From assembly GCA_018267215.1 (NCBI GenBank), contig JAFDYX010000027.1:45860-109859 (forward strand): a stretch of 64,000 nt of DNA. Direction: 5' to 3'. Numbering within the stretch: position 1 is the stretch's first letter; every line of letters starts with the position of its first letter. Below the pieces are notes generated by a model, which worked only from the letters and a program-made list of their open reading frames with translations, was not told the origin of the DNA and ran no database searches. Positions 54,233-63,363 of the stretch are shown piece after piece. Both the position numbers and the translations under genes were made by a program. The stretch is from Bacteroidota bacterium. GTDB taxonomy: Bacteria; Bacteroidota; Bacteroidia; Cytophagales; Cyclobacteriaceae.

Positions 54233-55906
54233 ATGAACCTGTTCGAAAAACACGAGGCACTGCTGAAAAAAGCGATGGATGCCCTACATGCACGTACTTT
54301 TTTTGCCGCCTTCCCCGAGCACCCGGCTCCGGCTATTTATGGCGAAACTGCTGATGCCGATGGGCAAGCTCATTTTAAAAACCAACTGGGCAAAAAATTT
54401 GAAGAACTGAAACAAACCCACACTACCGGGTGGGGTGGGCAAGAGGAATCGCCCTACACGCAGGAGCCGCTGTCGGTTTTGTACCCCATGGCATCTGTTG
54501 ATACTCTAATAAGCAATGCAACAAAAGCATTTCATACCTGGCGGAAAGTAGCTGCCAATGAGCGTGCCGGCATTTTGCTGGAGTCTTTGGAGCGGATGAA
54601 GAAAAGATTTTTTGAAATTGCCTACGCCACCATGCACACCACGGGGCAAGGTTTTATGATGGCGTTTCAGGCAAGCGGCCCACATGCTGCCGACCGCGCG
54701 CTGGAGGCTGTGGCTGCGGGCTATGAAGAGCTGAACCGCTTTCCGGCTCATGCCTTGTGGGACAAGCCCATGGGCAAGTTCAACATCCAACTGAATAAAC
54801 AATGGCAAGCTGTGCCCAAAGGGATTTCAGTCGTTATCGGCTGCTCTACTTTTCCGACCTGGAATTCCGTAACGGGAATTTACGGAAGCCTGATCACGGG
54901 AAATCCGGTGATCGTAAAACCTCACCCCGGAGCGATATTGCCCATTGCCATTTTTGTAGCCGAAATTCAAAAAGTATTGGCTGAAAATAATCTCGACCCC
55001 AACACGTGTCAATTAGCTGTTGATACTTTCGATAAAATGATAACACACCAGTTGGCTGAACACCCATCGGTAAAGTTGATAGACTACACCGGCAACGCGG
55101 CCTTTGGTTCTTATCTGGAAGCTCTGCCGGGAAAAACTGTGTTCACCGAAAAAACGGGTGTCAACTCGGTGATCATTGATTCGGTTGACGATGCCGACAA
55201 GGCTGCTGCCAACCTGGCCTTCTCGGTAAATTTATACAGCGGGCAAATGTGCACGGCTCCGCAAAATTTTTTCATCCCGGCAGCAGGTATCCAATCGCCC
55301 AACGGAAAAATTTCTTTCGATGACTTTGCCCAAAAATTTGCCGGCCAGATCAGCAGTTTGGTTGACAACCCAAAGGCAGGGCCGTTTGTACTCGGTGCCA
55401 TCCAAAACAAAAAAACAAAAGAGCGGACGACAGAGGCTGAAAAATTGCCGGGCAAACTGATACTGAAATCGCGTACGTTGGAAAACCCTTTCTTCAAAAA
55501 TGCCAGAACAGCCACACCGGTTGTTGTTGAAATAACGGCAGACAAAAAAGATATTTTCGGCAAAGAGCTTTTCGGTCCTATTGCCCTGCTAATCAAAACA
55601 CAAAATACCGATGAGTCTATTTTGCTGGCACAAGAAATGGCTTGGAAACATGGAGCCATCTCCTGTGCAGCTTACACGACCGACCCATCCGTAAAAGAAA
55701 AAATTGCCGATGCCATGGCGCTGGCCACTACGCCTGTTTCGTTCAACCTCACAGGAGGAATTTACATGAATCAAAATGCAGCGTTCAGCGACTTCCACGT
55801 AACGGGCGGCAACCCGGCCGGCAACGCCTCGTTTACCAACCCCGAATATGTAGCCAAGCGTTTTACATGGGTGGGCCATCGCGAGCCGGTAAAGCAGAAT
55901 GGTTAG
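54233..55906 (+). CDS. paaN: PaaN-like aldehyde dehydrogenase (phenylacetate degradation family)
   Basis: The 557-residue protein has the aldehyde dehydrogenase fold. PaaN-type proteins have a long N-terminus before the NAD domain, as here (MNLFEKHEALLKKAMDALHAR to about residue 110). Visible sites: GCSTFPTWNSVTGIYGSLIT, GNPVIVKPHPGAILP, catalytic-region Glu in VFTEKTGVNSVII and the nucleophile Cys in SGQMCTAPQNFFIP (about residue 342). The family oxidises an aldehyde in the phenylacetyl-CoA ring-opening route. No other paa genes are near, so the substrate here is uncertain. It is preceded by repeats, not by an operon partner. Confidence 0.88.
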   Translation: MNLFEKHEALLKKAMDALHARTFFAAFPEHPAPAIYGETADADGQAHFKNQLGKKFEELKQTHTTGWGGQEESPYTQEPLSVLYPMASVDTLISNATKAFHTWRKVAANERAGILLESLERMKKRFFEIAYATMHTTGQGFMMAFQASGPHAADRALEAVAAGYEELNRFPAHALWDKPMGKFNIQLNKQWQAVPKGISVVIGCSTFPTWNSVTGIYGSLITGNPVIVKPHPGAILPIAIFVAEIQKVLAENNLDPNTCQLAVDTFDKMITHQLAEHPSVKLIDYTGNAAFGSYLEALPGKTVFTEKTGVNSVIIDSVDDADKAAANLAFSVNLYSGQMCTAPQNFFIPAAGIQSPNGKISFDDFAQKFAGQISSLVDNPKAGPFVLGAIQNKKTKERTTEAEKLPGKLILKSRTLENPFFKNARTATPVVVEITADKKDIFGKELFGPIALLIKTQNTDESILLAQEMAWKHGAISCAAYTTDPSVKEKIADAMALATTPVSFNLTGGIYMNQNAAFSDFHVTGGNPAGNASFTNPEYVAKRFTWVGHREPVKQNG

Positions 55907-55937
55907 TAAGAGTACCTACCCAATACGTTAGAATTTT

Positions 55938-56945
55938 TCAAACGCTAACTTTTTTAAATTTCATTACCTGCCAGATTACGATCGGTGCGCCTATGAGGGA
56001 GGTGAGCGCATTGAGAGGCACCGACTGCACATCGCTGATGCGCTGCGCGAGCACATCGCAAACCAAAAGTAAGATGGCACCGCCTGCCATCACGGTAGGT
56101 AGTAATATTTTGTGATCAGCCGTTTGCATCACCAATCTGGCCAAGTGCGGCACGGCCAAGCCTACAAAAGCTATCGGCCCACAAAAAGCGGTGATTGCCC
56201 CGGTCATCAGCCCGGTAGCAACGACAATCAAAATCCTTGAGCGGCCTACCCGGATGCCGAGGCTGTGGGCATAATTTTCGCCCAGCAGCCAGCCATTCAG
56301 CGGCTTGATCAGCCCCATGCTGACGGAAGCTCCGATTAAAAATATGAAAGCCATTACGCCCACTTCGCTCCAGCCCGTGTTAGACACGCTGCCCATCGTC
56401 CACAAAAAATAAAACTGCAGGTCTTCTGCGCGGCTCACATATTGCAGCACGCTCATCAAAGAAGACACCGCTGCCGCCAACATCAAGCCAATGATCAGAA
56501 GAGAAACATTATCGCGCAGGGTGCGGGCTATGGCCAGCATGAAGAGCAGCACCATCATACCGCCCAAGCCAGCCGCCAACGCCAGCCCCCACGTTCCTGC
56601 GTGCCCATTCAAATTTTTTCCGGCCAGCACCACAATACCTACGGCTAAACTGGCGCCCGAACTCAACCCCAATACATCGGGCCCTGCCAACGGATTGCGA
56701 AACAATGTTTGCATCAGCAAGCCGCCACAGGCCAGCGATGCTCCGGCCAGCACGCACGTTACGGCTTTGGGAAACCTGAATTGCCAGATGATGGTGTGCC
56801 ACGTAGAATCGGCAGTTGTAAAAAGATTAGAAAAAAAATTAGGAAGCGAAATGGAAACGCTGCCCAGCAGCACATCCATCAGAAAAAATAAAATTAGAAA
56901 AGCGAAGAGAAAAAAAAATTTTACTGGATAGGGGTTTGTTTTCAT
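55938..56945 (-). CDS. FecCD/BtuC-type iron or vitamin B12 ABC permease
   Basis: The 335-residue permease has about nine or ten membrane helices: FRFPKAVTCVLAGASLACGG, LMQTLFRNPLAGPDVLGLSS (the family hallmark, residues about 77-96), GLMLAAAVSSLM, GRSRILIVVATGLMTGAITA, CGPIAFVGLAVPHLARLV (contact with the ATPase) and VQSVPLNALTSLIGAPIVIW. Usually encoded with a binding protein and an ATPase (BtuF/BtuD-like); neither is adjacent. Siderophore, haem or B12 transport is likely; the choice is not possible from the sequence alone. Confidence 0.92.
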   Translation of the reverse strand: MKTNPYPVKFFFLFAFLILFFLMDVLLGSVSISLPNFFSNLFTTADSTWHTIIWQFRFPKAVTCVLAGASLACGGLLMQTLFRNPLAGPDVLGLSSGASLAVGIVVLAGKNLNGHAGTWGLALAAGLGGMMVLLFMLAIARTLRDNVSLLIIGLMLAAAVSSLMSVLQYVSRAEDLQFYFLWTMGSVSNTGWSEVGVMAFIFLIGASVSMGLIKPLNGWLLGENYAHSLGIRVGRSRILIVVATGLMTGAITAFCGPIAFVGLAVPHLARLVMQTADHKILLPTVMAGGAILLLVCDVLAQRISDVQSVPLNALTSLIGAPIVIWQVMKFKKVSV

Positions 56946-57017
56946 CTGAGAAGCCTTCGTTCAAAGATACAACCGCAACTATTTCTTCTCTGTACTTTTT
57001 TTCCCTTCGCAAGAAAA

Positions 57018-58283
57018 TCAGTTGGCGCGAATGGCAACCACCGGATCCAGACGGGCAGCCACCGCAGCCGGGATAATGCCCGCCACCAACCCGATGATGG
57101 ACGACACCCCTAAACCCAAGATGATGTTCGACACCGACATGGCTACTTTTAAACTGCCAAACGGGGCAAACGTTAGGAGCCATACCAGAAAGAGGCCGGT
57201 CATGCCACCGATCAAACTCAGAAAAATAGATTCAAATAAAAATTGGAACAAGATAAAATAGTTTTTTGCGCCCAACGATTTCTGTAGCCCGATGATGGAA
57301 GTCCGTTCTTTGACCGATACAAACATGATGTTGGCAATGCCAAACCCGCCCACCAGCATAGAAAATCCACCTATGATCCAGCCGGCAACACCCAGCACAC
57401 TGAAAACACCATCGAGCGATTTGACGATGGCCTCGGGCCGGTTCATGGAAAAGTTGTCTTTCTTCTCGGGCTTCAGCCCGCGCTTGATGCGCAGCAAGCC
57501 CCGGGCTTCGTTTTCCAGTTCTACCAGCCCCACATCATCGCGGTATCCTTTCAGGCCGATAACAGAGCCTATTTCATTCGACCGCCCTGTGCCCGTCTGA
57601 AAAATCTTCCGGAAGGCATCGTAAGGAATGAAGCACGTATAGTCTTTGCTCGTGAAGCCCAGAAAACTTTCGCCTTCGCGTTTGACTACGCCCACTATCT
57701 TAAAACGCAAATTTTTAATCTTCACATACTCTCCTACCGGGTCTTCCAACTTAGGAAAAAGTGCTTTGGCCAATTCATTCCCTATCACCACCACATTTCT
57801 TCCGCCTTCTATTTCTGCGCTGATCAGGTAGCGCCCCCTGTCCACGTTAATTTCATAAAGTTTGTCGTAGTCCTGTGTAACGCCTGTTACCGAAATTTTG
57901 TTGATACCATTACTCCCGGCTTTCACAGTGTTCGACTCAGACTCGGCATAGATGCTCACCACTTTGCCATGCTGCAAGTTGTTTTTTAGAAAGCGATATT
58001 CTTTATACGAGCTGTTGGGTCGTTTAATATAATCCTTCCACCAGTCGCGGCTGTCGCCTCCGTTGCCCCACGGCCACTTATGTACATAGATAACGTCTGA
58101 ACCTAAAAAATTCAGGCTGCTGATAATATTAGACTTCAGCGAATCTACCATGGTGAGCACCGCTATGATGGAAAAAATACCGATGGTAACGCCCAACAGC
58201 GACAAAATGGTGCGCAGCAGATTAGACCTGAGCGCCCGCCAGGCAAATCCTAAACTTTCTAATAACAACCGGAAGAAAAGCAT
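57018..58283 (-). CDS. MacB-like ABC permease
   Basis: This single-module permease has 421 residues: one helix near the N-terminus (LRTILSLLGVTIGIFSIIAVLT), a MacB_PCD periplasmic domain (about 45-290), and an FtsX domain with three helices (FSMLVGGFGIANIMFVSVKE, ERTSIIGLQKSLGAKNYFIL, SIIGLVAGIIPAAVAARLDP). The tail DPVVAIRAN is the usual end of MacB-type permeases. It is half the size of the six array permeases and closer to classical MacB/LolC. No ATPase gene is adjacent, as with the FecCD gene downstream. Cargo is unknown. Confidence 0.9.
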   Translation of the reverse strand: MLFFRLLLESLGFAWRALRSNLLRTILSLLGVTIGIFSIIAVLTMVDSLKSNIISSLNFLGSDVIYVHKWPWGNGGDSRDWWKDYIKRPNSSYKEYRFLKNNLQHGKVVSIYAESESNTVKAGSNGINKISVTGVTQDYDKLYEINVDRGRYLISAEIEGGRNVVVIGNELAKALFPKLEDPVGEYVKIKNLRFKIVGVVKREGESFLGFTSKDYTCFIPYDAFRKIFQTGTGRSNEIGSVIGLKGYRDDVGLVELENEARGLLRIKRGLKPEKKDNFSMNRPEAIVKSLDGVFSVLGVAGWIIGGFSMLVGGFGIANIMFVSVKERTSIIGLQKSLGAKNYFILFQFLFESIFLSLIGGMTGLFLVWLLTFAPFGSLKVAMSVSNIILGLGVSSIIGLVAGIIPAAVAARLDPVVAIRAN

Positions 58284-58599
58284 GCTTAAACTATATTTTT
58301 AGGTAAACTGAATAGCAAACGTTTGGCCGATGGCAGAACCGAATACGGCAACTCGTAACAAACAGCAGCGCTGACCGCTAACTTCATATCTTTTGGGGCT
58401 TCATGCAACCCCGGGCAGGTCAGGTAAAAATCGAGCATGGGCTTTAAACGGTTTTTAATGGTAATAAGGTTGCGAAATTCAACAATTTGTGATGGTAAAC
58501 AAGGAAGGTTGATCAATGTTTGACTTTCGCCTTCAATTCGTTTAGTTTTGCGCCTCAATTTTTTTAAATCAATGCCCGTTAGGGCAAGCCCGTAAGCTT
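58284..58599. other. Divergent gap before queA
   Basis: This 316-nt region lies between the MacB-like permease (minus) and queA (plus). An ORF of 90 codons (58558-58286, minus) fits between them, but I see no domain and its composition is unconvincing. The region should hold two promoters; none is clear. Confidence 0.3.
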
Positions 58600-59646
58600 A
58601 TGAAATTATCCGAATTTAAGTTCGACCTCCCCAACAGTTTAATTGCCACCTACCCTGCCGAAAACCGAGACGATGCCAGGATGATGGTGTTACACCGCGA
58701 AACCGGAAAAATTGAACACAAGGTTTTCAAAGACGTCATCAACTATTTCAACGAAGGCGATGTAATGGTAGCCAACGACACCATGGTTTTCCCTGCCCGC
58801 CTGTATGGGCGCAAGGAAAAGACAGGCGCCAAAATTGAAGTTTTTTTGCTGCGCGAACTGAATGCCGAAATGCACTTGTGGGATGTGCTGGTGGACCCGG
58901 CTCGGAAAATCCGCGTAGGCAACAAACTCTATTTTGGTGATGGCGACCTGGTGGCTGAGGTAATAGACAACACCACCTCGCGTGGGCGCACCATCCGTTT
59001 TCTGTTCGATGGCGACTCGGCCGCTTTCGATAAAGTAGTAGAAACCTTGGGCGAAACACCCATCCCTAAATACATTAAAAGAAAAGTGGAGCCGGCCGAT
59101 AAGGAACGGTTTCAAACCATCTTTGCCAAGCAAAAAGGAGCTGTGTCAGCCCCCACGGCCGGTATGCACTTTACACGCCAGTTGGTAAAACGGTTACAGC
59201 TAAAAGGAATTGATATGGGCTTTGTTACCCTGCATATCGGCTTGGGTACATTCCGCGCAGTAGATGTAGAAGATCTGACCAAGCATAAAACAGATTCCGA
59301 AAATTTTATTGTCGGCACGGAAGTCTGCAACAAGGTGAATGCAGCCCTCGACAATAAGAACAAAGTATGCGCAGTAGGCACTACCAGCATGCGTGCGCTG
59401 GAGTCGGCCGTGTCGGCCAACAACCGGCTGAAAGAACGCGAAGGCTGGACTGACCGCTTTATTTTTCCTCCTTACGAATTTAAAATCTGCGGAGCCATGA
59501 TTACCAATTTTCAGCAGCCCGAGTCAACGTTGCTGATGATGGCAGCCGCCTTTGGCGGTTATGAGCATGTGATGAAAGCCTACGAAACCGCCAAAAAAGA
59601 AAAATACAAATTTCTGACCTACGGAGATGCCCTTCTAATTGTGTAA
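58600..59646 (+). CDS. queA: S-adenosylmethionine:tRNA ribosyltransferase-isomerase
   Basis: QueA transfers the ribosyl part of SAM to 7-aminomethyl-7-deazaguanine in tRNA to make epoxyqueuosine. The 348 residues carry family motifs: [23 protein letters not shown] (two overlapping blocks, near 45-66), [17 protein letters not shown] (near 180), [26 protein letters not shown] and [17 protein letters not shown] (near 300). Start [20 protein letters not shown] is standard. It is followed after 26 nt by the next gene on the strand. Confidence 0.95.
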   Translation: MKLSEFKFDLPNSLIATYPAENRDDARMMVLHRETGKIEHKVFKDVINYFNEGDVMVANDTMVFPARLYGRKEKTGAKIEVFLLRELNAEMHLWDVLVDPARKIRVGNKLYFGDGDLVAEVIDNTTSRGRTIRFLFDGDSAAFDKVVETLGETPIPKYIKRKVEPADKERFQTIFAKQKGAVSAPTAGMHFTRQLVKRLQLKGIDMGFVTLHIGLGTFRAVDVEDLTKHKTDSENFIVGTEVCNKVNAALDNKNKVCAVGTTSMRALESAVSANNRLKEREGWTDRFIFPPYEFKICGAMITNFQQPESTLLMMAAAFGGYEHVMKAYETAKKEKYKFLTYGDALLIV

Positions 59647-59672
59647 TTTCGTTATCAAACGAAAACCAATTG

Positions 59673-61052
59673 ATGAAGCAATTTTCGAAAAGAGCGCTGG
59701 TTGCTTGTTTATTTTTTTTCTCTTTTATAATCCTGCCGCAAACAAGCTTAGGCCAATCGTATTCATTTAGCCTGCTGCGTGATAACGACCCGGTGGAAAT
59801 CCAGACGATGAACGAAGGGCTGTATTGCCTGTTTCGCACCAGCGCCAAAAAAGCTCCGGTTACTGTCTTTAAAAAAGTTTTTCTCAACGAAGATTTGAAG
59901 TGCGTTGATTCGCTCAACTATTCCATCGAAGGAAAGGCACGCCTTCTGTCGTCCACCGAAGATGAAAAATACGTGGTGCATGCTTTTTATACCAAGACCA
60001 AGACGATGGAAAAAATTGTCTTCATCGTTTCAGATCATCAGGGCACAATCGTTTCTACTTTTTTTAAAACAGCCTCAGATATGTCGCGGTATTTCGGCAG
60101 GCCGATAAAAAAACTGAAGAACGTTTTTCTGTCTTTCTTGCCCAACTCCGGCACGCCCGGCATGTTGTTAGTGCGTCCTATTTTTGTGCGATCTGTTGTA
60201 ACCCATGGCAGTTTGTTTTCGCTGCAAGCAGAAGATGGCCGCGAGTTGTGGGTATCCAACGCACCGCAGCTCAGCAGCATCCAAACTACCGATAAACTGA
60301 TCATGGGTCTCTCTTATTCAGCCGATGGTTATACGTACTTTCCTTCTGCCCGTATTTTTTGGATTGATAAAAGCACGGGGCAGGTAACGAAGACCATCGA
60401 GTTTTCACAAAAGTCGGGCCGCCACCGCAATATCTCGGTGTTCGCCACCAACGGACAGGCGCTGATGCTGGCCGGCAGCGATCATGAATCTTATAACGAA
60501 AAGGATGGAAAATTTTTTATGACACAGTATAGCCTGCAAGGCGACCTCATTTTCGACCGCATTGATACAGCCCAACGATTATCTACCAAGCGCATGCACC
60601 TGATGGGCAATACGTTTGATCAAAATGGGAACTTAGTGTTTGTGGCCGAGAGCTGGAAACCCGATGCTACCCGGATGATTGCCACCACAGCCGCCACGGT
60701 GGCACTGGCTATCCTTTCGCGCGGAGCTTATGTGAACACCGGTATTGCCGGTATGGATCATAAAATTGATCAGATCAACTTCGCCACACTTTCGCCCGAC
60801 AATGGTTCGGTGTTAACTTTTAGAAAATTCCCCGTGGGGCCTTGGTTAAACTATGGGCGCTTGCTCACACAAGGCGAGCATGTATTGATAATCGTCAACA
60901 ACCAAGCCATTCACTACAACGTAAGCGACCCCGACAAGCCACCGTCTTTATTTACTTCGCTGCAGGTCAACGAATCACTCATGCTTACATCAGCCGGCCC
61001 GGTGGTAGTAAATGTTACCAGGCGGCATTACAAACTGAAACGCCTCAACTGA
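59673..61052 (+). CDS. Exported protein of unknown function
   Basis: I start at ATG 59673 (a TTG lies directly before it); about 459 residues. A signal peptide (RALVACLFFFSFIILPQTSLG) is followed by a mostly beta-rich body in which several segments look like propeller blades (LWVSNAPQLSSIQTTDKL, NISVFATNGQALMLAGSDHE, NLVFVAESWKPD). A short hydrophobic patch (MIATTAATVALAILSRGAYV, about residue 330) is unusual inside such a protein. I recognise no named family. It sits between queA and ispD, 1 nt before the latter, so the three are probably one transcript, but the role is open. Confidence 0.7.
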   Translation: MKQFSKRALVACLFFFSFIILPQTSLGQSYSFSLLRDNDPVEIQTMNEGLYCLFRTSAKKAPVTVFKKVFLNEDLKCVDSLNYSIEGKARLLSSTEDEKYVVHAFYTKTKTMEKIVFIVSDHQGTIVSTFFKTASDMSRYFGRPIKKLKNVFLSFLPNSGTPGMLLVRPIFVRSVVTHGSLFSLQAEDGRELWVSNAPQLSSIQTTDKLIMGLSYSADGYTYFPSARIFWIDKSTGQVTKTIEFSQKSGRHRNISVFATNGQALMLAGSDHESYNEKDGKFFMTQYSLQGDLIFDRIDTAQRLSTKRMHLMGNTFDQNGNLVFVAESWKPDATRMIATTAATVALAILSRGAYVNTGIAGMDHKIDQINFATLSPDNGSVLTFRKFPVGPWLNYGRLLTQGEHVLIIVNNQAIHYNVSDPDKPPSLFTSLQVNESLMLTSAGPVVVNVTRRHYKLKRLN

Positions 61053-61053
61053 C

Positions 61054-61731
61054 ATGGAGACAAAAGAATATGCGCTCATTGTGGCCGGTGGCCGGGGCAA
61101 GCGGATGAACCACCAACTGCCCAAGCAATTTATCAGGCTGAACGGCAAACCCATTTTGCTTTACACGGTGGAAGCATTTTTTAATTACTCAGAAAAAATT
61201 GAAGTGGTGCTGGTGTTGCCCGAAAATGAATTTGACTTCTGGTATGCCCTCTGCCGCGAATTTGGTTTTACTAAACCAGTCATTTTGCAAAAAGGAGGCG
61301 AAAGCCGTTTTCAATCTGTAAAAAATGGGTTAGAAAAAATTGACGACCACGGGCTGGTGGCCATCCACGATGGCGTGCGCCCGCTGGTGAATGTTGATTT
61401 GATCGGGGCATCATTCCGGCTGGCGGCCGTACATGGGTCGGCCGTGGCTTCCGTGCGGCTGAAAGAATCTCTCCGCGAAACCGACCAGCAAACGACACAG
61501 GCTGTTGACCGCTCTCGTTTTCGTTTGATCCAAACACCGCAAACCTTTCAGGTTTCCATTATCAAAAAAGCTTACCAACAGAAAGAAGACCCGACCCTGA
61601 CCGATGATGCCAGCGTAGCCGAGCGGTCGGGGCACCGCATCTCGCTTTTTGAAGGAAGCTACGACAACCTAAAAATTACTACACCCGAAGACCTGATCGT
61701 GGCGGAGGCGTTGCTGAAAGCAAGGGGGTAG
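61054..61731 (+). CDS. ispD: 2-C-methyl-D-erythritol 4-phosphate cytidylyltransferase
   Basis: MEP pathway step: joins CTP and methylerythritol phosphate on the way to isoprenoids. The 225-residue protein has the nucleotide-binding start ALIVAGGRGKRMNHQLPKQF, then VAIHDGVRPLV (Asp for metal), QTPQTFQVSIIKKAYQ and DDASVAERSGHRISLFEG, and NLKITTPEDLIVAE at the C-terminus. It starts one nt after the stop of the unknown exported protein. Start METKEYALIVAGGRG. Confidence 0.94.
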   Translation: METKEYALIVAGGRGKRMNHQLPKQFIRLNGKPILLYTVEAFFNYSEKIEVVLVLPENEFDFWYALCREFGFTKPVILQKGGESRFQSVKNGLEKIDDHGLVAIHDGVRPLVNVDLIGASFRLAAVHGSAVASVRLKESLRETDQQTTQAVDRSRFRLIQTPQTFQVSIIKKAYQQKEDPTLTDDASVAERSGHRISLFEGSYDNLKITTPEDLIVAEALLKARG

Positions 61732-61805
61732 CTGTACCTGTTTTCTCAGCAGAGTCCTGTTAAGAGGCACTGCAAAAAAAGACATTAGCGGAAATTATAA
61801 ACGAG

Positions 61806-62399
61806 ATGACATTAAATGAATTTATAAAAAAGTTTGATACGCCAAATTCCATAGTTCTTCTTGAAGGCAAAAGGAACGTTTTGGACGTAGACAAAGAAAA
61901 ACTGACAGCACTTGGAAGATTGTTGGCATCTAAGACAAGCCGAATGATATTTAGAAGTGGAAATGCAGAAGGTTCAGACCAATTATTTTCTGATGGCGTT
62001 ATTGCAGTCGACAATAAAAGATTACAAGTTATTACTCCATATTCCGGACATAGACAAAAAACCAATCGAGCTTACGATACAATCTCTTTAGACGACATCA
62101 ACATTGCTGCTGAACCGGAAGTGGTGTACCAGTCCAAAAGCAATAAGAAAACAGAAAAGCTAGTTAACCAATTTGTTTCTGGTGACAGAAATCGGAATAC
62201 AATAAAAGCAGCCTATATTATCCGAGACACGATAAAAGCAATTGGGGCTGGCAAAATAAAGCCAGCCACTTTTGGTATATTCTATGATGATTTAGATAAT
62301 CCAATGTCAGGCGGAACAGGACATACAATGAATATTTGCGAGCTAAATAATATTCCAATAATTGATCAAAAAATTTGGTTCGAATGGTTGAAAAAATAG
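61806..62399 (+). CDS. Possible SLOG/LOG-superfamily Rossmann protein
   Basis: The protein has 197 residues. A central block FRSGNAEGSDQLFSDGVI (about 50-67), followed by VITPYSGHR, resembles the nucleotide-binding SG(G/N)AxG(A/S)D signature of SLOG-type (DprA/LOG) folds. The N-terminal VLLEGKRNVLDVDKEKL would be the first strand-helix of that fold. The C-terminal half (FGIFYDDLDNPMSGGTGHTM) is unassigned. Some SLOG domains bind nucleotide second messengers in anti-phage proteins; whether this one does is unknown. Base composition is clearly more AT-rich than ispD upstream, suggesting acquisition. It lies 74 nt after ispD and may not belong to that transcript. Confidence 0.5.
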   Translation: MTLNEFIKKFDTPNSIVLLEGKRNVLDVDKEKLTALGRLLASKTSRMIFRSGNAEGSDQLFSDGVIAVDNKRLQVITPYSGHRQKTNRAYDTISLDDINIAAEPEVVYQSKSNKKTEKLVNQFVSGDRNRNTIKAAYIIRDTIKAIGAGKIKPATFGIFYDDLDNPMSGGTGHTMNICELNNIPIIDQKIWFEWLKK

Positions 62400-62442
62400 A
62401 ACAATATTGTAGAGCAGTGCTACCTACTCTTCCTCCCAAGCT

Positions 62443-62657
62443 GGCGCAAGGTACGCTTGTGCCTTATATTCCAAGCGGAATTTTGCCACAGATCTAGTGT
62501 TGCGCACAATTTTTGTGCGGTGGCTCGGCAAGCAAATCCATCAACCGATCTGTGCCTTCTTACACTCAACTGCACATATTCATTTTATCCATCTCATCAA
62601 CTTTCTTCTCGCTCGTTGGTGAAGCCTACGCTCACCTCCTCTCGCAACACCAACGAG
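62443..62657. repeat. Cluster of four inverted repeats
   Basis: Hairpins: GGCGCAAG/CTTGTGCC (62443-62463); CGCACAA/TTGTGCG with loop TTT (62503-62519), which is nested inside CACAGATC/GATCTGTG (62487-62554); and CTCGTTGGTG/CACCAACGAG, perfect 10 bp (62612-62657). The last arm ends 8 nt before the ATG at 62666. The remaining bases of the gap 62400-62665 show no gene. Confidence 0.75.
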
Positions 62658-62665
62658 GGCTAGAA

Positions 62666-63085
62666 ATGAAATTAAAAGATTCTTCTACGAGGTCAAAATA
62701 CGCAGTAGGGCTTATTGCCGTTGCTATTCCGATCGTCGGATTTCAGGTGAATCTGCTGACAGGCAAGGATGATATTTTTAAAACCAGTTATGCCTTTATG
62801 GCTTTTGATATAATGCTTCTTTTTTACGCGTCTTTGACACTTCTTGCCATTTCACCATTGCTCGGGTTGAGTAGCGGTTTTATAAAATTTATTGAGAAGC
62901 ATTATGACGTACTTCGAATAAAGATGGAATTAGAAAATAAGTCTTCTCGTAAAATAAGAAAATTTGTTAAGGGATATGAAAGGTATGAAGAGTATGCCAT
63001 GAATTGTTTTGGCGTGCAGGTAAGCACTTTTGCGATGGGTTGTATGATGCTTGGATGTTTTTATTTCTGGCGTTACATTGCATAA
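62666..63085 (+). CDS. Membrane protein of unknown function
   Basis: The protein has 139 residues from the ATG at 62666 (MKLKDSSTRSKYAVGLIAVA). The open frame goes 51 codons further upstream, but that part is built of palindromic repeat sequence. Three hydrophobic stretches: AVGLIAVAIPIVGFQVNLL (about 12-31), FMAFDIMLLFYASLTLLAIS (about 41-62) and VSTFAMGCMMLGCFYFWRYI (about 119-138). A charged loop (KHYDVLRIKMELENKSSRKI) lies between the last two. No family recognised. AT-rich, like the genes around it. Confidence 0.6.
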   Translation: MKLKDSSTRSKYAVGLIAVAIPIVGFQVNLLTGKDDIFKTSYAFMAFDIMLLFYASLTLLAISPLLGLSSGFIKFIEKHYDVLRIKMELENKSSRKIRKFVKGYERYEEYAMNCFGVQVSTFAMGCMMLGCFYFWRYIA

Positions 63086-63107
63086 AACAACAGTTAATTA
63101 TTCCTCT

Positions 63108-63338
63108 ATGAAAAAAAATATAATTATTTGGCTGTTAGCCGCTTTTTCTATTTCCTGTGTCCTTTACTGTTATGTGCAACATCTTGAACTGAAGGATAAG
63201 CAAGAGCAGTTAAATCGGATGGATGAACAGTGGCGAAAGGAGGAAGTTGTGGCAAAAATACAACAGCGGAATTGCGCAGAGAGCCTCAAAAAAATGCAAG
63301 AGGAGATTAAGCGTATGACTGATAGAACACCGAAATAG
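63108..63338 (+). CDS. Small single-pass membrane/coiled-coil protein
   Basis: The product has 76 residues starting at ATG 63108: a membrane helix (IIIWLLAAFSISCVLYCYV) then a charged coiled coil (KDKQEQLNRMDEQWRKEEVV) to the end. The ORF extends upstream of 63108 without support. It lies 22 nt after the preceding membrane gene, which suggests a pair. This is the layout of small phage spanins and of envelope anchors; no function can be given. Confidence 0.55.
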   Translation: MKKNIIIWLLAAFSISCVLYCYVQHLELKDKQEQLNRMDEQWRKEEVVAKIQQRNCAESLKKMQEEIKRMTDRTPK

Positions 63339-63363
63339 GCTAGTCAATCGCATACAATCCTCT

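Noticed and set aside
58286-58558. 90-codon minus-strand ORF before queA
   Set aside because: No domain, odd composition, and it fills a divergent promoter region; not called as a gene.
62400-62665. Integron attC-like site or cassette boundary
   Set aside because: The inverted repeats lack paired core sites (RYYYAAC/GTTRRRY) in the proper arrangement, and no integrase is seen; REP-type palindromes fit better.
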